NCBI RefSeq assembly: GCF_030159255.1
Contig: NZ_BSCT01000011.1
Span: 1 to 64,000, forward strand
From: Bradyrhizobium sp. SSBR45G
GTDB lineage: Bacteria > Pseudomonadota > Alphaproteobacteria > Rhizobiales > Xanthobacteraceae
DNA: 64,000 nt
Reading direction: 5' to 3'
Made by a program: the position numbers and the translations under genes
Notes under the pieces: model-generated
Databases searched by the model: none
Seen by the model: the letters and a program-made list of their open reading frames with translations, nothing else
What the model was told of the DNA's origin: nothing
Shown: positions 63,147 through 64,000 of the stretch, piece after piece
Position numbering within the stretch: the stretch's first letter is position 1
How the letters are laid out: each line of letters opens with the position of its first letter

Positions 63147-63632
63147 TCAGTGCTCGCTCTCGAGCCCGCCGACGTGCTTCTGAGTGTAGAGTTCGAGACC
63201 GATACGGCCGATCAGATCGAGCTGGGTTTCGAGGAAGTCGATGTGATGCTCCTCGTCCTTCATCAGTCGCTCGAACAGATCCCGCGACACGTAGTCCTTG
63301 ACGCCGTGGCAGTAGGTTGCGGCCTCTTGATACAGCGTCCGCGCCGCGATCTCGGCAGCGAGATCGCACTCGATGATCTCCTTGACGTTCTGGCCGATGC
63401 GCAAGGGATCGAGCACCTGCATGTTCGGGAAGCCGTCGAGGAACAGGATGCGATCGGTGAACTTGTCGGCGTGCTCCATCTCCTCGATGGATTCCTTGCG
63501 CCAGACCTTGGCCATCTCCAGAAGGCCCCAGTTGTTCAACAGGCGATAGTGCAGCCAATATTGGTTGATGGCAGTCAGCTCGCTGCGCAATCCCTTGTTG
63601 AGATATTCGATGACCTTGGGGTCGCCCTGCAT
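63147..63632 (-). CDS. bfr: Bacterioferritin
   Basis: The 161-residue iron-storage protein forms 24-mers with heme between subunits. Diiron ligands Glu18, Glu51 and His54 are in place (SELTAINQY, ESIEEMEHADKF), Met52 is the heme ligand, and the second half has ECDLAAEIAA and DEEHHIDFLE. It is downstream of bfd, which releases iron from it. The 120-bp gap between them has no clear iron-control motif to my eye. Confidence 0.97.
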   Translation of the reverse strand: MQGDPKVIEYLNKGLRSELTAINQYWLHYRLLNNWGLLEMAKVWRKESIEEMEHADKFTDRILFLDGFPNMQVLDPLRIGQNVKEIIECDLAAEIAARTLYQEAATYCHGVKDYVSRDLFERLMKDEEHHIDFLETQLDLIGRIGLELYTQKHVGGLESEH

Positions 63633-63752
63633 AGATAAGCTCCGAAAAAGTTAGAGGCCGCAGGCGCTCAATAACAGGTTCGAAGTGCGGAGACGACCCC
63701 GTTCATGTGCATTTTTGGGGCGGAAACAGGCGAGATTGGAGGCAAACGCTGT

Positions 63753-64000
63753 TCAGCAGGCCGCCAGCGCAAACCGGCTTTGCAGGTCATCCTCGACCGC
63801 CTGGACGGACGCGTGACCATGGGCATGGGCGTGCTTGCAGCCAGCCTGGCACGCACGCGCGCAGGGGCCCAGCGCCTCGTCGATGATGGTCTTGATGGTG
63901 CGCGCGCAGCGACCGCATTCCGCGCTGCAACCGAGGCAGCCGTAGACCTGCTTGGGGCTCCGCGGCAATTCGTCCGCAGATGTCACCGCCTTGCGGATGT
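63753..64000 (-). CDS. bfd: Bacterioferritin-associated ferredoxin, 5-prime end missing
   Basis: The gene runs leftward and its start lies beyond the window: the frame continues as IRKAVTSADELPRSP to the edge. VYGCLGCSAECGRCARTIK holds cysteines of the [2Fe-2S] site typical of Bfd, which passes electrons to bacterioferritin to free stored iron. After the family domain there is an added tail with CARACQAGC and HAHAHGHA, possibly metal-binding. The annotated ATG/GTG near 63986 is not the true start. Confidence 0.9.
   Translation of the reverse strand, partial: IRKAVTSADELPRSPKQVYGCLGCSAECGRCARTIKTIIDEALGPCARACQAGCKHAHAHGHASVQAVEDDLQSRFALAAC

Overview
The window is high-GC DNA from an alphaproteobacterium, very probably Bradyrhizobium or a close relative. 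The reasons are the gene content (nikR, a PaoABC-type oxidase, the thiOSGE/thiC set, DUF2277, DUF2147, an extensin-like lipoprotein, DoxX), the CtrA-type and EcfG-type promoter motifs, and the dense population of short palindromic intergenic repeats that I recall from that group. Genus assignment is inference; no rRNA or tRNA gene was seen.

Layout. 0.3-3.8 kb: an SMI1/KNR4-like protein, a serine hydrolase and a stand-alone lpxD. 4-7 kb: nikR divergent from a TonB-dependent receptor, with an exact GTATGA-N16-TCATAC NikR operator between them. 7-10.4 kb: small hypothetical genes, an extensin-like lipoprotein and a DUF2147 protein. 10.4-17.5 kb: a two-component system divergent from a NodT-MacA-MacB tripartite exporter. 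17.8-23.6 kb: a DUF3313-type lipoprotein, an EamA exporter and a paoABC-type molybdoenzyme operon. 23.7-30.3 kb: a Nudix hydrolase and a lipid-flavoured group (phosphatidylserine decarboxylase, class III aminotransferase, a DUF962-like membrane protein, a Pmt-like methyltransferase, a GT4 glycosyltransferase). 30.6-40.1 kb: an L,D-transpeptidase, a DUF4403 protein, an orphan amino-acid-type binding protein, a second two-component system, a PRC-barrel protein, a zinc-ribbon protein and a polytopic membrane protein. 40.3-46.5 kb: a lytic transglycosylase, then a TPP riboswitch driving thiO-thiS-thiG-thiE-thiC. 46.5-48.1 kb: a sharply AT-rich island with one RelA/SpoT-domain gene. 48.1-56.7 kb: RidA, lipoproteins, two tandem small secreted paralogues, GST, a MUG-family glycosylase, a 1.2-kb repeat-only stretch, a CtrA-boxed Fis-type protein, a collagen-like protein and an alpha/beta hydrolase. 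56.8-64 kb: small envelope and redox genes, a heavy-metal RND efflux operon ending in a DUF3240 gene, bacterioferritin, and bfd cut by the window end.

Many genes deal with metal or envelope homeostasis: nickel sensing and uptake, heavy-metal efflux, iron storage, MacAB efflux and lipid modification. The stretches most worth following up are the AT-rich alarmone-synthetase-like island, the NikR-TonB pair, the collagen-like protein beside a CtrA-boxed Fis gene, the lipid cluster, and the structured repeats. All starts were chosen by eye from ribosome-binding sites and family length.
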